This document shows, piece after piece, positions 1-11,200 of a stretch of 64,000 nt of DNA. The translations under genes and the position numbers were made by a program. Location: contig QRDG01000401.1 of NCBI GenBank assembly GCA_012064385.1, positions 846,440 through 910,439 of the forward strand. Direction: 5' to 3'. Position 1 is the stretch's first letter. Every line of letters begins with the position of its first letter. The notes below the pieces were generated by a model, which was not told the DNA's origin, searched no databases, and worked only from the letters and a program-made list of their open reading frames with translations. The stretch is from Puccinellia tenuiflora. Taxonomy: Eukaryota; Streptophyta; Magnoliopsida; Poales; Poaceae.

Positions 1-1480
1 CTATACAACTGACAACACAATCAAAGGAACCGGGAGCAGACACTTGCAACAGAAACAACGATGACGGAGAGGAAGAGACTGCGGGAGAAGGTTATACCAG
101 GAGAAGCAGCCGTCCTCGGCGACGAGGCGGTACTTGACGGACCTGGTCATGCGCGGGGAAGGAGCGCGGCCCTGGTCATGCGCGGGTGAAGGAGCGTGCT
201 CAGGTCCGCCATGCGAGGCCCATCCGTCGAGCCCACCGAGGCGCACAACGCCGCCACCAACGCGACTTACGGAAGCGCGACCATAGCCCCCGACGCGCGA
301 AGGAAACGTCGCGCAGCATGGCGGCTGGCGTCGGTAGGCGGCACGGTAGGGGGCGAGGCGGCGACGACCCGTAGGACAGCATGGCGGCGGTCGGCGTAGA
401 GCAGAGGATGGAGGAGGTCCACGACACGGCGGCGGAGCTCGAGATGGGGTCGACGCGGAGGCGGAGGAGCTCGCCGGACGGGGAGGTCGACGAGGCCGGC
501 CTGGCGAGCTGGAGCGAGGGAGCAGAGGGAGGCGGGGAGAGAAGGGTTCGGGCGGCTTCCCGCGTGTGTGCGTGCGTTGTGTGGAGGCTGGGATGGCTAG
601 GGTTTGGGGTCGGGTTGGGCTAGGGTTTGGAGTTAGGTGGAGACTTGGGCCGTCGTGGGCCGACTGGATGAGCTTGCCGACAGGGAGAGGAGAGGGAAGA
701 GGTTGGGCCGGTTAATTAGCTGGCCGTGCTGCCTCTTTTTCTGTTTTTCTTTTTATTTATTTACAGAAAATAGTTATGCAATTTTGTAAATAGTTTGAGG
801 CCATCGTCGCCGTAGTCGACGATTCCCGAGAGTCGTGTCTCTAACTCCGCCGCCATCTCTTTTAGGCCGTCCGTAATGGTCCAGGTTGGACCGTCTATTA
901 AAGTGCCATGTCACGGTTTTGCTTAGGTGTCACCCTCATTAAATAAGGAATGGAGTGAAACCGTATCTTATTTTAGAAACGGCTCTTAGCCAGCTAAACG
1001 AGGCAAGTCATTAAATTCGTCCAATTAACAGCGCGGTTTCCCGAGGTCGTGAGCGCGGGCACAGGTAGCATCGAGGCGGCAGGGAACTATAAGAGGAGAA
1101 GCTGGCGGAGTTTGGCTATCGGGCGTCAGCCGTAGACGGCGAGCGGCGGCTGAGGTGGAGTGTCGAGCGGCGGCCGGGGCTGCGACCGGCAATCGGGGCA
1201 GCGAGTCGGAGAAGGGGAATCAGGGGAGGTGGAGTCGTGCGGAGAGAGAGAGATGCGAGAGTTGAGAGAGGATGGGGGTCGGGCTGGGTGTAGTCGACCT
1301 GGTCCAGCTGGACCTGTTGGGCCAGCCTGCTAGTCCACTTGGACCGGCCGGATTAACCACCGTCTCTAGGCCAATTAGAGAGGGACTCGACAGACACAGA
1401 CTGTGCTGGAAACTGCTCCATTCCATTTTTCTTATTCTTATTTATTTATTCTATATTTATTAATTTAATTTCTCAAGTTT
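1..1480. other. GC-rich intergenic sequence, no supported gene
   Basis: The first ~700 bases are GC-rich and carry overlapping open frames on both strands, including an 81-residue one on the minus strand at 1-246. None has a recognisable domain, and their overlap is what GC-rich DNA gives by chance. A minus-strand first exon running off the left edge cannot be excluded. From about 700 to 1480 the sequence becomes AT-richer with no coding signal that I can defend. Confidence 0.4.
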
Positions 1481-2271
1481 CTTCCTAAGTAAAAATTATA
1501 TTTTTTATACCATGATTATTTCATTTTATAATAAGGATTTTTGTTCCTTGTGTGATAAAATAGAAAATTACTCGCTTCGTCACAAGATAAACCTTTTTAG
1601 CAAGCAAGTTTAGAGAAGATGCGCTCGAGGTCGGACGTGCAAGCATTGAAGTCAAAGTTGTCGTGGAACACTGGCCCATTGTCTCCCCTCCCTCATAGCC
1701 TCGTGCGTCGTCGACCGGGCGTAGTCTTGACTCTAGGGTTTGGCGAGTCAGTAGTCGCATGCGGGGAAATCAGGAGAAAGGAGAAATAAGAAGGGGGTTA
1801 GGGGTAGATTGAGTTGTTCGGTGCCCTTGTCCAGGTCGCGATGGACTGCGTCGGTCCGATCTTAGCTAGAAACTCAGTTGGCTCATATATATCCCTGACT
1901 AGTTTGAAATTTAGCACGTGTATAGTGGCAATGTTTCTAAGATAAAAGTGATCTACGGTTGATATTATTTGGATCAACCCCTTCTCTCTTTTTATATTAG
2001 TGGTGATGATTAGTCCAAAAGATAGGATCAACCCTTTCTCTCTTTTTTATATTAGAGGTTTGATAATTAGTTTGTGATTATGATGTTGAACTATGATGTT
2101 GCCTTCTGCTAGGACTTGTGTAAATTTGAACTATTGGTGCTTGACTTTTGTAAGTTTGAACAATGATGTGAGTGATTAGTTTGCAACTGTGATGTCAGTG
2201 AACAGTTCGAACTTAATTGTAATGTCAGTGTGGTCTAAGAACATATTTGCTAGATGGTTGCTTGATTTGTT
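1481..2271. other. AT-rich intergenic sequence
   Basis: This stretch is AT-rich and has no domain-bearing frame. A short local duplication is visible: two nearly identical phrases of the type GGATCAACCC-CTTCTCTCTTTTTATATTAG occur at about 1971-2000 and 2027-2056. I see no gene, RNA or complete transposon. Confidence 0.4.
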
Positions 2272-2640
2272 CGATATAACCTTTGGGGGCACTTTGAATT
2301 TGTGCCCCGATAGATATAACCTTTGGGGGCACTTTGAATTTGTGCCCCGAAAGGCTATGACTTTTAGGGGCACTTTGAATTTGTGCCCCGAAAGGCTATG
2401 ACTTTTGGGGGCACTTTGGATTTGTGCCCCGAAAGATATAACCTTTGGGGGCACTTTGAATTTGTGCCCCGAAAGGCTATGACTTTTGGGGGCACTTTGA
2501 TTTTGTGCCCCGAAAACTATGACATTTGGGGGCATTTTGAATTTGTGCCCCAAAAGACTATGACTTTTGGAGGCATTTTGCTTAAAATGCCTTTAATTGT
2601 AAGCTTTCGGGGCACTTTGAAAAAATGCCCCTAACAAAAT
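2272..2640. repeat. 40-41 bp minisatellite with hairpin units
   Basis: About seven to eight head-to-tail units of 40-41 bp. Each unit has the form GGGGGCAC, a short AT-rich loop (TTTGAATTT), then GTGCCCC, so every unit is itself an inverted repeat able to form a stem-loop. Two unit types (ATATAACC and GCTATGAC openings) are intermixed. The last units, from about 2515, decay into GGGGCA...TGCCCC pairs. The repeat keeps open frames on both strands: the minus-strand frame at 2176-2553 repeats GHKFKVPPKV-type segments. That is a by-product of the period and not a supported protein. Confidence 0.85.
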
Positions 2641-2670
2641 GCCCCGATAGCTCAACCGTGACGTAGTGAC

Positions 2671-3186
2671 GTACGTACCTCTAGATTCTAGATCAATCTT
2701 GGTACGTGTGGGCGCTGCACGTATGCTTCAATCCCATGGCCGATAAAGTTCTAGAGATTCACCGTTTTTTTTTTTGCGAAAAGGACTTTGACATTAAAGA
2801 AACACCGAACAGAACATCTCAATAAAAAGAAAATTACAACGAGATCCTTGATATGACCTTTGTCTTGAACCTCCAGACCGTGTCCACCTAGAGACAGCCT
2901 TACGTTGTTGGTTGCGGACGAAAAGTCGCCGAACGGGTCGAGAAGACCCAGAGCCGAAGAAAAAGGATCAATCGCCGATAAAACTTCATGACGATCCGGA
3001 GATGGCCACCGCGTCCTCGAGAACCACACCATGCCTCCATGGCCCGAAGGCCACAGAGGCCCCGCCGCCGACAGGAGGCAAGCATATCCGGTCGCCTCTC
3101 TCCCAGGAATCAGAGACGAAGCGGTTTTATGATAACGTTCACTAAAATATGTCTAGATATGGATGGAAAGAGAAGTGCTAAAATAT
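2671..3186 (-). repeat. Duplicated ~0.5 kb segment, copy A (retroposon tail)
   Basis: This segment is nearly identical to 5680-6206. Shared landmarks run from GTACGTACCTCTAGATTCTAG through a poly(T) run (about 2763-2775), GGACTTTGACATTAAAGAAA and GAAGCGGTTTTATGATAAC to the AT-rich end. Read on the minus strand, the poly(T) is a poly(A) tail, so the body looks like the 3' end of a LINE- or retroposon-type element. The shared sequence continues past the tail, so the two copies derive from segmental duplication and not from two independent insertions. Copy A lacks about 10 bp and 25 bp that copy B has. It is followed by an (AT)n run at about 3183-3200. Confidence 0.75.
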
Positions 3187-3456
3187 ATATATATATATAT
3201 ATCGATTAATCTACTATGCAAACGTGCCCTACCAATCTTCTTAATCCGGCGGGTGGGTGGTGGAATCGGTCCCTATAGGAGCGGAGGGACCAAAGATTAC
3301 ATGCATGTAAGGAATCTTTTTCATATTCGAACACTCCAAATGAATTATCTTCTAAACCGTTGATCCAAATGATGATCCGTTTTCACCGCCGGGTTCGTCT
3401 CGATTAATACTTCAAAACAAGATTCCATCTTAATATGTTTTAACGATTTTTTTTTC

Positions 3457-3915
3457 GTCATGAGTTGCCAGTTTATTATACCGTAGTTGCCATGCTATAA
3501 TCTGGTAACCATTCGATTTTAACCCGGTGACCAACATGGCAATGCCCTGGTGACCAAGTGACTATAATCCGGCAACTAAGGTAACATCAGAAAAGACATA
3601 CGTTGATGACTTTCTTTCTGTCATAAGTTGCCAGGTTATTATACCGTAGTTGCCGTGCTACTGGTTAACAGTTACCATCCAAATAGCACAAAATTATGAG
3701 ATAATATTTACATGTTTTTTCCTCATGGAGATGATCTATATGTCCAGAGAATGGGTATTTGATCTACTCTAACCACGTAAAAGATCACATTAACATCAGG
3801 AAAGGCCTATATTGGTGAGTAGAGAAGTTCAAATAATCTGATAACTTTTTGATTTTAACCTAGTGACCAACATGGCAATACCCTGGTGACCAAGTGACTA
3901 TAACCTAGCAACTAG
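3457..3915. repeat. Interspersed degenerate repeats
   Basis: Two repeat pairs are visible. The phrase around AGTTGCCAG...TTATTATACCGTAGTTGCC occurs at 3457-3498 and 3620-3661. The phrase GATTTTAACC..GTGACCAACATGGCAAT...AACTA occurs at 3515-3578 and 3851-3914. Together they suggest an old partial duplication inside a degenerate repetitive element. No coding content is seen between 3187 and 3919. Confidence 0.6.
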
Positions 3916-3919
3916 AGTC

Positions 3920-5088
3920 CCTCCCACTACTCACTTCTCCTCCCCTTAGTCTCTCGTCTCTGCCTCCGTTGAGAGTCGTCTCCGTCCTTTCTCCGCCGCC
4001 CCTAGCCTTCTCTCTCTCTGTCGGCGCGGCCGGCCGGCGAGTAGATGGACTAGTGGGTCTGGCTTCCTCTGTATATATTAGAGTAGAAGGTAGGTTAGAG
4101 TTGCCTCCTTGGCGTATGGGCTGGCTCTATGCTCGTCGTTTGGAGTTCATCTCCGGGTCGTGCTTGCCAGATCCGGAGGCTGCTGGTGCTGGCCTTTCTC
4201 TCCACGGCGCTCTGGTGGTCAGAGCCGGAGGTGGAGCTGGGCGTCGGCATCGGGAGCTCCTTCAATAAGGCCGTCATCTCTCCAGATCTGGTTGAGTGTG
4301 GTGATGTGGATCTCCCTCTGGCCGGCCGTGGAGGCGAGGAGTGGGAGTGGTGTCGTCACTTCATTGTCAGATCTGGAGGTGCTGGTGCGAGGTTTGTGCT
4401 GCAGAAGTTCTGGGACCTCTTTTGCTGCACGGTGGAGGAGATGTAGCGGGTTGCCAAGCTCCAAAGGGTGGAGGAGGCGAGCTGCATCGCCATCTCTGCG
4501 ACCTCTTCAATAAAAATGTTCGTAAATCGTGAGCGCAGCAGTGGGAGCATGGATTTGGGAGGATTCCTTCCAACTCGTCTTGGTGGCATGGGAGGAGGAG
4601 TTCATCCAATTCGTGTTTGCTCGCGGCTGGGTTTGCACCAGGGGAGGAGTTTATGCTTCTCTCGGGAGATTCCCAACATCGGCGATGGAGTCGTCGGTGT
4701 ATTTTATGGTCGAATGGCGACCTCTCCCTCCCCTTGCGTCGGGGACGGCTTTCTCCGGCCGGCGCAAGTTGGTCTTCATCAACCTCCAGGCCTTGTTGCC
4801 AATGCGGAGGCCCTTGCTAGCAGCGCAGTATGCTCCCCCTTCACTGCCTCAAGTGGTTTCGTCCCCGACGACGATGAAGGTGACTACACGGCGGCGTCAT
4901 TCTGCGGCGGAGAAGGAGCAGGCCTTGGTTGTATTTCTTATTTTCATCTTGAGGTCTTATGTGCAAAATATAGGGACTTGTCTGTAATTTCTATTTCTCT
5001 TGAGTCCCTTAATGTAAAATGTAACTCTGCCGCTGAGGATTAATGAAAACTCCAGGCCCTTCGGGGCCATTCCCTGTTCAAAAAAAAG
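3920..5088 (+). mobile_element. Poly(A) retroposon, non-autonomous
   Basis: A GC-rich, cDNA-like block that ends with a stop-proximal AATGAAAAC region, a short hairpin (GGCCCTTCGGGGCC at about 5056-5069) and a poly(A) run (5080-5087). It is flanked by a possible 7 bp target duplication, TAGAGTC, at 3913-3919 and 5089-5095. Several overlapping frames exist (for example 4109-4513 and 4468-5043), but none contains a reverse transcriptase or another domain that I recognise. The architecture resembles the retroposon at 41121-42881, which has a much clearer target duplication. The 5' boundary here is uncertain. Confidence 0.5.
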
Positions 5089-5095
5089 TAGAGTC

Positions 5096-5679
5096 GAGAA
5101 AAAATATTATCAAAACATATCAATATGTGATCTACTTTCGAAGATCTCGACGCGACTAAGCTAGCCGTGAAAACGGATCTGAGTTTTGACTTACGGTTCA
5201 AGAGATAAAACATTTTAAAGTTTGGGATCCAATGAAAAAGTTCATACGCAGGGTTGACTAGTTAGCTGCATGCATGAGCTAATTACCTAATTTCATCCGT
5301 GCCCACGGACGGCTAATCTAGGGCACGTGAGTTGATTGGTGGAAATTTTTGAAGAGGAAGAAAATTGTGGCGAATGGATGAAGCCGGGGGAGGCGTGGCG
5401 GCACTTCTTCGTGGCGGCGTCGTACTCGTCGAGGCAGCCGCCTCTGGTCACGTGGGTCAGGAGGTGCAGCCGGTTCCTGCTTTTTTCGTCGCCGGCAATC
5501 AACCACAGGGCGAAGATAGCCAGCCACATGATGGCCGGCGCCGCCGGCGCCGCCGATTACTGTCTAGCTAGCTAGGGCTAATGATCGGTTCCTAGAATAA
5601 ATATTGCTTTTTCTTGCGTAGGAATTAATATTGCTTGCTAGGGCTAGCTATATATAGTACGTGCACCGGCCGGCCGTAC
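5096..5679. other. Intergenic sequence with a short duplicated piece
   Basis: No gene is supported. The segment at about 5337-5388 (GAAGAGGAAGAAAATTGTGG followed by CGAATGGATGAAGCC) recurs at about 6228-6275. Together with copies A and B of the 0.5 kb segment, this shows repeated rearrangement of one sequence in this 3.6 kb block. Confidence 0.5.
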
Positions 5680-6206
5680 GTACGTACCTCTAGATTCTAG
5701 ATCAATCTTCGTACGTGTGGGCGCTGTACGTATGCTTCAATCCCATGGCCGATAAAGTTCACCGCTTTTTTTTTTTTTTCCGAAAAGGACTTTGACATTA
5801 AAGAAACACCAACAAAAAGAAAATTACAACGAGATCCTTGATATGACCTTTGTCTTGAACCTTCAGACCGTGTCCACCTAGAGACAGCCTTACGTTGTTG
5901 GTTGCGGACGGGAAGTCGCCGAACGGGTCGAGAAGACCACATCCGTCCCAGAGCCGAAGAAGAAGGATCAATCGCCGATGAAGCTTCATGACGATCCGGA
6001 GATGGCCACCGCGTCCTCGAGAACCACACCATGCCTCCATGGCCCGAAGGCCACAGAGGCGGGGCAGACCTACGGCCCCACCGCCGACGGGAGGCAAGCA
6101 TATCCGATCGCCTCTCTCCCGGGAATCAGAGACGAAGCGGTTTTATGATAACTTTCACTAAAACATATCTAGATACGGATGTAAAGAGAAATGCTAAAAC
6201 ATATAT
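5680..6206 (-). repeat. Duplicated ~0.5 kb segment, copy B
   Basis: Partner of 2671-3186. It carries the same poly(T) run (about 5766-5779) and the same body on the minus strand, with an extra ~25 bp at about 6061-6086 and an extra ~10 bp at about 5938-5948. The longer minus-strand frame here (5697-6101) is open by chance and shows no domain. Confidence 0.75.
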
Positions 6207-6804
6207 CTTATATTGTAACGGATCGGTGGAAAATTTTGAAGAGGAAAAAAAAATTGTGGCGAATGGATGAAGCCAGTTGAGTCCTCGAGATAGCCGCAGG
6301 GTCTGGCGCGCGCACGCACGCTCCCACCGACGACGCGGACCCCACGTGTCAGCCGCGAATCGGAATGGAGAGGGCAAAGATTGGTGGACAATTTTGAAGA
6401 CAGAAAAAAGGGAAATGATAGTAATCCCCCGGGGGATCTCGCTGTTTTCATCCTCCGCCTTCCCGTGACGCCACGCGTCCCACAAGACGGTCCCGCAGCT
6501 CACCTTATCCCATCGAAACGCAGAACAACCACTCGTTCCTCGTCCAGTTCCTCTGGCGAGGGGACGGCTCCGCTGCTTCCCGCACCTCGCCTGGCCGTGG
6601 ACGAGGCCCCGTGCCGCCGTCGACCTCTGAGGCCCGCCCCGCCGCCGCCCAGGAAGAGGCCCTGCGCCGCCGCGCGCCTTCGCCGTCCATGGACGCCCCC
6701 CTGCGCGCCGCTCTGCTCCGCTACGCGCCTCCGCCGTCGTGGGGCGGGGCTCCTGCGCGCCTCCGCCGTCGTCGTGGGGCGGGGCTCCTGCGCGCCTCCG
6801 CCTC
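6207..6804. other. GC-rich sequence upstream of tubulin fragment
   Basis: No intact gene. A CACGTGTC motif lies at 6343-6350 inside a ~35 bp phrase (GCGGACCCCACGTGTCAGCC...GAATCGG) that is repeated at 8056-8088, just upstream of the RING E3 gene. From about 6700 a short tandem duplication of GCCTCCGCCGTCGTGGGGCG-type sequence leads into the tubulin-like exon. Confidence 0.5.
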
Positions 6805-6996
6805 CTCGAGCCCGGCACCATGGACTCCCTCCGCTCGGGGCCCTACGGCAACATCTTCCGCCCCGACAACTTCGTGTTCGGCCAGTCCGGCGCGGGAACA
6901 ACTGGGCCAAGGGCCACTACACCGAGGGTGCCGAGCTCATCGATTCCGTCCTCGACGTCGTCCGCAAGGAGGCCGAGAACTGCGACTGCCTCCAAG
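6805..6996 (+). pseudogene. Beta-tubulin exon 1 fragment, frameshifted
   Basis: Beta-tubulin is the GTP-binding subunit of microtubules. Translation from 6805 gives [16 protein letters not shown] then [15 protein letters not shown]. After a one-base deletion near 6897 the next frame continues [20 protein letters not shown] and then [14 protein letters not shown]. This matches beta-tubulin from about residue 69 to residue 131. The match ends at 6996, directly followed by GT, which is where the first intron of plant beta-tubulin genes begins. The first ~68 codons are missing and replaced by unrelated GC-rich repeats. No downstream exon is visible before the next gene. It is a captured or broken gene fragment and cannot encode tubulin. 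Confidence 0.92.
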
Positions 6997-7199
6997 GTCT
7001 GTGCCTGCTCCCTCGCTCCTCCTCTGCTTAGTTTGTCAGATTTGGAAGAAATGGTTGCTGACCGAGGGAGGATCTGTGTCGGCCAGGGTTCTAGGTGTGC
7101 CACTCGCTGGAGGAGGAGGCCGATCTCCAGGACTAGCTGATGATCCCCACTGCAAAATCGACTTTAGCTACTGATGGTTAATGGTTCTCTTGTTGTGTT

Positions 7200-7860
7200 A
7201 ATTAAATGTTCAGGGTTCTCTTGCTACCGACCGTCGGCAGTGGTGCTGCCATCTGTGTCCCGGAGTGCTATCGTAGGTACGTGGCATTGCTACCACGGAA
7301 GGCTGACGGAGCTGCCATCGGCTTGCAGTGTTGCTACCGACTTTGAACGGGCTGCTACAATCGACCGGAGGTGGTGCTCCCAGGAGCCCGCGGAGTTGCT
7401 GCCGATGTTGGTGCTGCTGCAATCGGAGGATCGTCGGAAGAATTTTTGCTACGATGTTGCAATATTTTTTTTTTGCTATTATAGTTATGTGGTATTGCTA
7501 CAATATAATAAGTTTTTTGCTACCATGTCGGCGAGGTCTCTTTTTGCTACATTTTGTTTTGCTGTTTTTGCATCATAACTCTCATCAGAGGACCTCGCCA
7601 GATTTGTTTTGCTACAATGCTGCAATATACCAATTTTTTTGCTATTATAGTTATGTTTTGTTGCTACAATACTATAAATATTTTGCTACGATGTCTCCGG
7701 TGAGGTCTTCGTTGATGTCTCCGGCGATGTCTCCGGTGAAGTCGATTTTGCTAAAATAGCACATTTTTTTTGCTGTGAGATCTCCGGCGAGGTCTCCGGT
7801 GAGGTCCCGGCGAAGTCAGACTTTTCTTTTTCTATTTTGTGGACGAACCGTTTTTTGCTA
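7200..7860. repeat. TTGCTAC-rich degenerate tandem repeats
   Basis: The words TTGCTAC and TTTTTGCTA recur every 30-60 bases on the plus strand. Two longer copies of GCAATAT...TTTTTGCTATTATAGTTATG lie at about 7457-7489 and 7621-7656, followed by GATGTCTCCGG / GAGGTCTCCGG repeats (about 7690-7810). The pattern fits the repetitive interior or subterminal part of a DNA transposon. I find no matching terminal inverted repeats, so the family is not assigned. Confidence 0.5.
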
Positions 7861-7927
7861 CCTGGAGCAAAATCGGGTTATTATTTGCTACATGGAGCAA
7901 AAACGAGATTTGGACAGAAAAAAGAGA

Positions 7928-8070
7928 CACGTGTCAGCACGGGGACCCGGGGGAAGGGAACGTCCCGATCCCCCGGGAGACGCTCAGCACTGCCCCCAGA
8001 AAAAATCCCCCGGTTGCCGCAGAGATAGCAGCCGACGACGTGGACCCATTCCATGCGGACCCCACGTGTC
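7928..8070. promoter_or_regulatory. Two CACGTGTC (G-box/ABRE-type) motifs
   Basis: CACGTGTC occurs at 7928-7935 and 8063-8070, within about 355 bases upstream of the start codon of the RING E3 gene. The core ACGTGTC is a known binding sequence for bZIP factors of the ABA response. The motif pair is seen directly. Function here is inference, and the second copy lies in a phrase also found at 6334-6365. Confidence 0.4.
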
Positions 8071-8281
8071 AGCCGAGAATCGGGAGTCAGTAGGTGGATG
8101 TAGCTGGGCTGCTTCGCTTCCCCCTTCCAGTCATTTCCGTTCCGTTCCGTTCCGTTTGGTGGGTCCCACCTCTCTCCCCTCCTCCGCACCACCGGAGGGA
8201 GCCCCAAACCCTCGACGCGACGGATGCTGGTGCGCCGCCGCCGGAGTAGCGCTCCCACCACCACCACCAGATCTGACCGAA

Positions 8282-11200
8282 ATGGCGATGCGGGGCGTCG
8301 ACTTCAAGTGGTCCGTCCCGCTCCCCCTTCCCTCCCCTCGATTTCGACCGCTTCTTCTTCCTTACTGACCCACCGAGTTGAATTGAATCTCACTGTGCTG
8401 CTTGATTGCAGGTACGACGGCTTCTTCCTCTCCATGCTCGCCACCAGCGTGTATGTACCCTCCCTTCCTCGACTCACCCACCCTATCTTCGATCCATCTT
8501 CTCTATGTATGTGTTCCTTGACTTGACCTGACGAAATGGAACTCTCCAGAATCATCGTCTCCATCAACTGGCGGAGGTACCGCCTCTGCGAGCACCCGCT
8601 CCACATATGGATCGTCGTCGACTACACCGCCGTCTTCATCTTCAGACTCCTCATGTTCCTCGACAATGGCCTAGCAGCAGGGATGGGACTGTAAGATACC
8701 TCCTCTTTCCACATCTCACCTCTTTTCCCCTTTTCCTTCACCACTACTAGTAGTTCCTCCCCAAACCTAGTATTCTCTCTCTCTGGCCTTCCACCAACTT
8801 CACCATACCAAGTAAATTAACTGCCAATCGAATGAAATACAACGGCTGATTGAATTAGGCGCACAAAGACAGACAGACGCGGCTCTACCTAGTCCAATCG
8901 CCGCCGAGCAATATGTAGAAAAAATACAGTTGATTGGTAGAAATACATGAAAATGTGGTTAATATTACCAAGATTCCGTTGCGCATATGACCCTACGGCT
9001 CTACCTAGTCGAATTGCACTGTTAGCTTACCTAAACATTATGTACTTACTACTACACTGCTACGAGCTCTTACTACAACTAGGATTAGGGGATCGCTTCG
9101 CCGCTTCACTTCTTTATGATCAATGGCTGAACCGAATGTTCTGTTTTTGGAGTCACCTCATTTTCTGCTTATTGCCATCACCTCTTTTTTCGCACATAAA
9201 CCTGCATGCACTAAATTGGTACCACTCCAAATTCAAGACAAGCAAACGGCCCAGCCGGAAAAAAATTGGCCAATAGCAGAGCCATTTCGTGCGCCGCGTG
9301 TACTTATGTTGTCTTACCAACCCTCTCAGTAAGACCCGTGTTTTATTGACATCTACACATTCTGATTTTTTCGGAATATCTTTTTGACTCCATGATATCT
9401 GTTGTTCAAACAGAACTTGCTCATAGCATATCTGCAAACATGATAAGAGGTACTGCATGGTTGTGTGATTGTAGTTATAATTTGCGATAAAATTTCCGTG
9501 ATAACAACAACCACATGCAATACAACAGGAATAATCATTTCTTCGACACATAGGCAGCCCTTAAGGTATACACATCTTTCTACAACAAACTATGATGGTA
9601 CTCTGTGTTTCTGAGTATTATGTCGGTGTTCTAAGATACCTAGCTCTCTATCTCTCTTTTCTGCAAGAACTGGAATTAACTTCTAAACTTTGCTGTACAT
9701 CAATGAAACTTTTTTGTATAACAAATTGCAGGGATCTTGGATGGCAACAGAGATATACCCGTTTCTGTGGGAGGATAGTTGTTCTGTCAGTTCTTGTGCT
9801 GCTTCTCTACCCGTTTCTTTGGGTTTGGACCGTGATAGGAACACTGTGGTTTAGCAGTGCAAGGGGATGTGTAAGTACTAAATCATGGATGGAAATCTTG
9901 ATATCCCCATTTATGGGGAACTACTCACTGCACAACTCACTCCATCTACAGTTGCCAGAGGAAGGACAGAAATGGGGCTTCCTGATATGGCTGCTCTTCA
10001 GTTACTGTGGGCTCTCCTGCATTGCATGCGTAGCTGTTGGAAAGGTACTGCTGTATAATTTGTCGTGACAAAATCAAAGCTTGCAGGGGATCCAGAATAA
10101 TTAATGTACTGCTTATCCATGATTACTATTATGCAAAATTAAAAAAAGTTATGTCAATATTTAGCTTTAGGAAGGTTCATGTCAATCAAAATGTAGTGAT
10201 GTAGCGTAATGCTCTTCCGGATGATATTAGTCAATTTAGCCTGCTTGTATTATTAGTTGGCGTGTAGCAGCCGTTTGAACTGGACGTATTGAACTTGTGG
10301 TCAATGTGTGTGTCCTAGTGTGTTGTTAGTTTGTCATTGGATTGTTCATGTCTGTATTGCATCAGCTAGGATCGTATCCAGTTAACAAAAACATGATGAA
10401 TCTATTGAGTGTTCCTAGTAAGTAGTATTTGCATGAGACAAAACGATGCCTAAGTTCCGGTGAACATGATTGTGCTGGCCTAAACTTACCGTTATGAGTA
10501 TGTGTAAGCAGCTCACAGATATTTTCCATGCTTTCTACTTTCTGTGGCAGTGGCTAAACCGAAGGCACGCACTCCGGCTGAGGGCACAGCAGGGGATTCC
10601 AATATCTGAATATGGGGTAATGTTTCTGTCTGTTTGTATCCTGTAGTCTGCATTGTCCAGCTGCACTTAGGAAGTGATGATATACCGACATTGGAAGCTT
10701 AAAAGTATTACATTGATGTCACACACCTCTTTCCCAGTTATCTTCTTTTCGTTTCAGTAATGCCCAAAGCAGCCAGGGTTACATACACAGTTCGAGCGCA
10801 CGGGTTTCCTATGTCAGACATATAATCGAGCCCTGTCAAAAAACCTACGATGTATACTAGAGCTAGGTATGGTTATTTGTACCAGTAAGAATGTAAATTC
10901 ATGTGTGCAGGTTTTGGTAGACATGATCCGTGTGCCAGACTGGGCGTTCGAGGCCGTCGGCTTGGAGCTGCGAGGAATGGGCCAGGACACCGCGTACCAC
11001 CCCGGCCTCTACCTCACAACAGCTCAGGTAAAGAGTCCCCCCTCCTATCAATTAGTCAATTAGACAGCATGTAAAGATTAGCAATCCATCCAATTGCTGA
11101 CAAGTCTACTGAAAAACATAACCAGAGGGAAGCGGTGGAGGCTCTGATCCAGGAGCTCCCTCGGTTCATGCTGAAGGCGGTCCCTACGGAGTGCAGCGAG

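Noticed and set aside
2176..2634. Long frames on both strands encoding repeated GHKFKVPPKV-like or FEFVPRKAMTFGG-like units
   Set aside because: They are translations of the 40-41 bp minisatellite. Openness follows from the repeat, with no start context, domain or conservation argument.
4468..5043. 191-codon frame inside the retroposon as a possible gene
   Set aside because: No recognised domain, overlapped by two other frames of similar length, and inside a poly(A) retroposon. Coding use cannot be supported.
6126..6821. 231-codon minus-strand frame in GC-rich sequence
   Set aside because: Arg/Gly/Ala-rich translation without domain, overlapping a duplicated repeat and the tubulin fragment.
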